From: an uncultured Aquimarina sp.
GTDB taxonomy: Bacteria; Bacteroidota; Bacteroidia; Flavobacteriales; Flavobacteriaceae
Direction of reading: 5' to 3'
DNA: 64,000 nucleotides
Assembly (NCBI GenBank): GCA_947503135.1
Contig: CANNCQ010000001.1
Coordinates: 1 to 64,000 of the forward strand
In this document: one piece after another, positions 62,069 to 64,000 of the stretch
Position numbering within the stretch: position 1 is the first letter of the stretch
Layout: every line of letters begins with the position of its first letter
Notes under the pieces: model-generated
Database searches by the model: none
The model's input: the letters and a program-made list of their open reading frames with translations, nothing else
Told to the model about the DNA's origin: nothing
Program-made: the position numbers and the translations under genes

Positions 62069-63475
62069 ATGAACGTTGAACAAATCTATACGGGTTGCCT
62101 TGCTCAAGGAGCCTATTATATCGAGAGTAATGGAGAAGTTGCCATTATTGATCCGTTGAGAGAGGTAAAACCATATTTAGATAGAGCCAAACTCGACGAT
62201 GCAAAAATTAAATATATTTTTGAAACACATTTTCACGCAGATTTCGTAAGTGGTCATGTGACATTAGCAAAAGAGACAGGAGCACCTATAGTTTTTGGTC
62301 CTAATGCAAACCCTAGTTTTGACGCTGCTATTGCAAAAGATGGTCAAGAGTTCAAATTAGGAGATGTAACTATTGTCGCTTTGCATACGCCTGGACATAC
62401 AATGGAAAGTACTACCTATTTATTAAGAGATAAAGACGGAAAAGATCACGCTATTTTTAGTGGAGACACTTTGTTTCTTGGAGACGTAGGAAGACCAGAT
62501 TTAGCTCAAAAAATGGGTGTCTTAACAGAAAAAGATTTAGCAGGATTTTTATATGACAGCTTACGCGAAAAAATAATGACACTTGCTGATGATGTTACTG
62601 TATACCCTGCTCACGGAGCTGGTTCCGCCTGTGGTAAGAATATGATGAAAGAGACAGTGGATACTTTAGGCAACCAGAAGCAAATGAACTATGCTTTGCG
62701 AGCTGATATGACTAAAGAAGAGTTTATTGCCGAAGTAATAGATGGTTTATTACCTCCACCACAATATTTTCCTTTAAATGTAAAAATGAATAAGGAAGGA
62801 TATGAAGATATTGATAAAGTTTTAAAAAGAGGGACTCAAGAGTTATCTCCAGAGGCATTTGAAGCAGCAGCTAACGAAACTGGTGCCATTGTCTTAGACG
62901 TTCGTCATCAAGATGATTTTGCTAAAGGACACATACCTAGATCTATTTTTATTGGATTGGACGGTAGTTTTGCGCCTTGGGTTGGTGCTTTAATTGCAGA
63001 TGTAAAGCAACCAATATTATTAGTTACAGAACCAGGACGTGAAGAAGAAACTGTAATTAGGCTTTCAAGGGTTGGATTTGACAACACATTAGGTTACTTA
63101 AAAGGCGGTTTTGATGCTTGGAAAAAAGGAACTATGGATTTTGATGGAGTTAGTTCCATTACTGCAGATGTATTTAAAAAAGAATTAGATAAGGGAAATC
63201 AAGCTGTATTTGATGTTCGTAAAAAAAGTGAATACTTATCAGAACACGTATTAGATGCAATAAACACGCCATTGGATTTTTTAAATGATCACCTAACTGA
63301 GTTCCCGGAAAAACCATTTTTTGTGCATTGTGCAGGAGGTTATAGAAGTATGATTGCTTCTTCTATTTTAAAAAGTCGTGGTATCCATAATCTAATAAAC
63401 GTTAAAGGCGGTTTTAAAGCTATTCAAGAAGCTGGTGTAAAAGTTTCAGAATTTGTTTGTCCTTCAACACTTTAA
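62069..63475 (+). CDS. MBL-fold / double rhodanese protein (persulfide dioxygenase type)
   Basis: This 468-residue protein has an N-terminal metallo-beta-lactamase domain of the ETHE1/persulfide dioxygenase kind (ETHFHADFVSGH near residues 51-62, HTPGHTMEST, SGDTLFLGDVGRPDLA, YPAHGAGS). Two rhodanese domains follow. The first (about 260-360) lacks the catalytic cysteine (LLVTEPGREEE). The second (about 370-465) has the active loop HCAGGYRS. Such fusions oxidise glutathione or protein persulfides to sulfite and move sulfane sulfur. It is controlled by box 4 and lies next to a decayed copy of itself. Confidence 0.92.
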   Translation: MNVEQIYTGCLAQGAYYIESNGEVAIIDPLREVKPYLDRAKLDDAKIKYIFETHFHADFVSGHVTLAKETGAPIVFGPNANPSFDAAIAKDGQEFKLGDVTIVALHTPGHTMESTTYLLRDKDGKDHAIFSGDTLFLGDVGRPDLAQKMGVLTEKDLAGFLYDSLREKIMTLADDVTVYPAHGAGSACGKNMMKETVDTLGNQKQMNYALRADMTKEEFIAEVIDGLLPPPQYFPLNVKMNKEGYEDIDKVLKRGTQELSPEAFEAAANETGAIVLDVRHQDDFAKGHIPRSIFIGLDGSFAPWVGALIADVKQPILLVTEPGREEETVIRLSRVGFDNTLGYLKGGFDAWKKGTMDFDGVSSITADVFKKELDKGNQAVFDVRKKSEYLSEHVLDAINTPLDFLNDHLTEFPEKPFFVHCAGGYRSMIASSILKSRGIHNLINVKGGFKAIQEAGVKVSEFVCPSTL

Positions 63476-63485
63476 AATGAAATTA

Positions 63486-63776
63486 TGATAAATATCCAAC
63501 AGACTGAATGGAAGGAATTAATTGCTAATGACACAAATGCTGTCGTTATAAATGATAGAACTCCAAGCGAGTGTGCAGAATATATGTAGGAAATGCTATG
63601 ATGATCGATTTAATAAATTTTCAAATCGGAAATTAAAAAATTACTATGTCTATTGCAGAAGTGGAAATCGAAGCGGTCAGGCTTACCTATTATTAGGAGA
63701 ATAAGGTATTAATAATACTTTTAATCTTAATGGAAGTATGCTTGTTTGGACTAGAAAGACAGTAATTCCTGCGTAA
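63486..63776 (+). pseudogene. Decayed single-domain rhodanese
   Basis: The frame MINIQQTEWKELIANDTNAV then VINDRTPSECAEYM meets a stop, and after shifts it resumes with YYVYCRSGNRSGQAYLLLGE and ends LNGSMLVWTRKTVIPA. The active-site loop CRSGNRS is the classic rhodanese form. The middle is deleted or scrambled. It starts 11 bases after the intact MBL-rhodanese stop, so it was once the second gene of that operon. Confidence 0.8.
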
Positions 63777-63832
63777 AAAGATATTGATTCCAAAGTACAA
63801 ACCACTTATTGTACTATTAGTTAGTAGAAAAG

Positions 63833-63864
63833 AGAGGTAGTCTATTATGACGACCTCTTTTTTT
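63833..63864 (+). terminator. Terminator after the rhodanese remnant
   Basis: AGAGGTAGTC and GACGACCTCT form a stem with one mismatch, followed by a T run. It ends the box 4 transcript. Confidence 0.82.
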
Positions 63865-63882
63865 GTTTTTGGTGGTCTATGT

Positions 63883-63926
63883 GTAACCTGAGTTACTTAT
63901 AAGTTTAGAATCTGAAGTTACCTTTG
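63883..63926 (+). promoter_or_regulatory. Crp/Fnr box 5 and promoter
   Basis: GTAACCTGAGTTAC (63883-63896) is followed by the perfect -7 element TACCTTTG at 63919-63926, at the same 36-base offset. The next ATG is at 63939. Confidence 0.78.
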
Positions 63927-63938
63927 ATAGAAAAATTA

Positions 63939-64000
63939 ATGAAATACATTTTTATAATTATGTCATTTTTCTCTTTTCTATTTGGGTCCAATACACAACA
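63939..64000 (+). CDS. Start of a secreted protein, cut by the window end
   Basis: Twenty complete codons are visible: MKYIFIIMSFFSFLFGSNTQ, a typical signal peptide, running off the end of the window. It has a boxed promoter like the other sulfur-module genes, so a periplasmic sulfur enzyme is plausible. The family cannot be told. Confidence 0.6.
   Translation, partial: MKYIFIIMSFFSFLFGSNTQ

Overview
The window is AT-rich bacterial chromosome from a member of the Flavobacteriaceae (Bacteroidota). The evidence is TAnnTTTG-type -7 promoter elements, Bacteroidota-type gene sets (DUF3347, HYC_CC_PP, DUF4266/DUF3570, RND-TolC fusions), an oxoamine synthase of the serine-palmitoyltransferase type, and rRNA and ribosomal-protein genes of that phylum. 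No species is claimed.

Layout. (1) 1-12.2 kb is core chromosome: the 3' end of a 23S rRNA and a 5S rRNA, a drug/metabolite exporter, two tRNA-A37 modification enzymes (Sua5/YrdC and MtaB), a peptide-binding lipoprotein, rplM-rpsI, rpsB-tsf, lon and an oxoamine synthase. (2) 12.4-24.5 kb is accessory: a decayed IS1595-type transposase, a complete type I restriction-modification operon (hsdM, hsdS, a RhuM-like gene, hsdR), then a three-gene cassette made of a GIY-YIG-like protein, a 130-residue protein ending in an exposed Gly-Gly, and a DUF4132 protein. A metallophosphoesterase stub follows. (3) 24.8-51.4 kb is a metal-resistance island: a Zn/Cd/Pb-type P-ATPase, an arsenic operon (ArsR, DUF6428, LMW-PTP-type reductase, Acr3), a Fur-family regulator, a CzcA-TolC fusion pump, copper P-ATPase CopA, multicopper oxidase, a metal-binding AraC regulator and a CusA/TolC pump. 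(4) 51.4-58.0 kb carries DsbD, DUF3570, DUF4266, ApbE, thioredoxin and a Crp/Fnr regulator, plus remnants of a second RND locus. (5) 58.3-64.0 kb is a sulfur module: DUF983, a second Crp/Fnr regulator, a SulP transporter and an MBL-rhodanese (persulfide dioxygenase type) protein, with two decayed relatives.

How it works together and what is notable. The right-hand sulfur module looks like a single regulon. Five copies of the palindrome GTAAC-N4-GTTAC sit upstream of its transcription units, and at each one a -7-like element starts exactly 36 bases after the first base of the box. That is the geometry of class II activation, and a Crp/Fnr gene lies within the module. The metal island and adjoining DsbD block carry nine perfect copies of a GCTTTCGCGAAAGC palindrome, mostly inside genes and in all three reading frames. 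I saw none in the core and restriction-modification parts or in the sulfur module, which suggests foreign origin. Three direct copies of a roughly 67-base element, each next to a terminator hairpin, lie at 24.8, 51.3 and 58.2 kb, the borders of these blocks. The best candidate for an undescribed system is the GIY-YIG / Gly-Gly protein / DUF4132 cassette beside the restriction system. The ApbE-DUF4266-DUF3570-thioredoxin-DsbD set is a second candidate.
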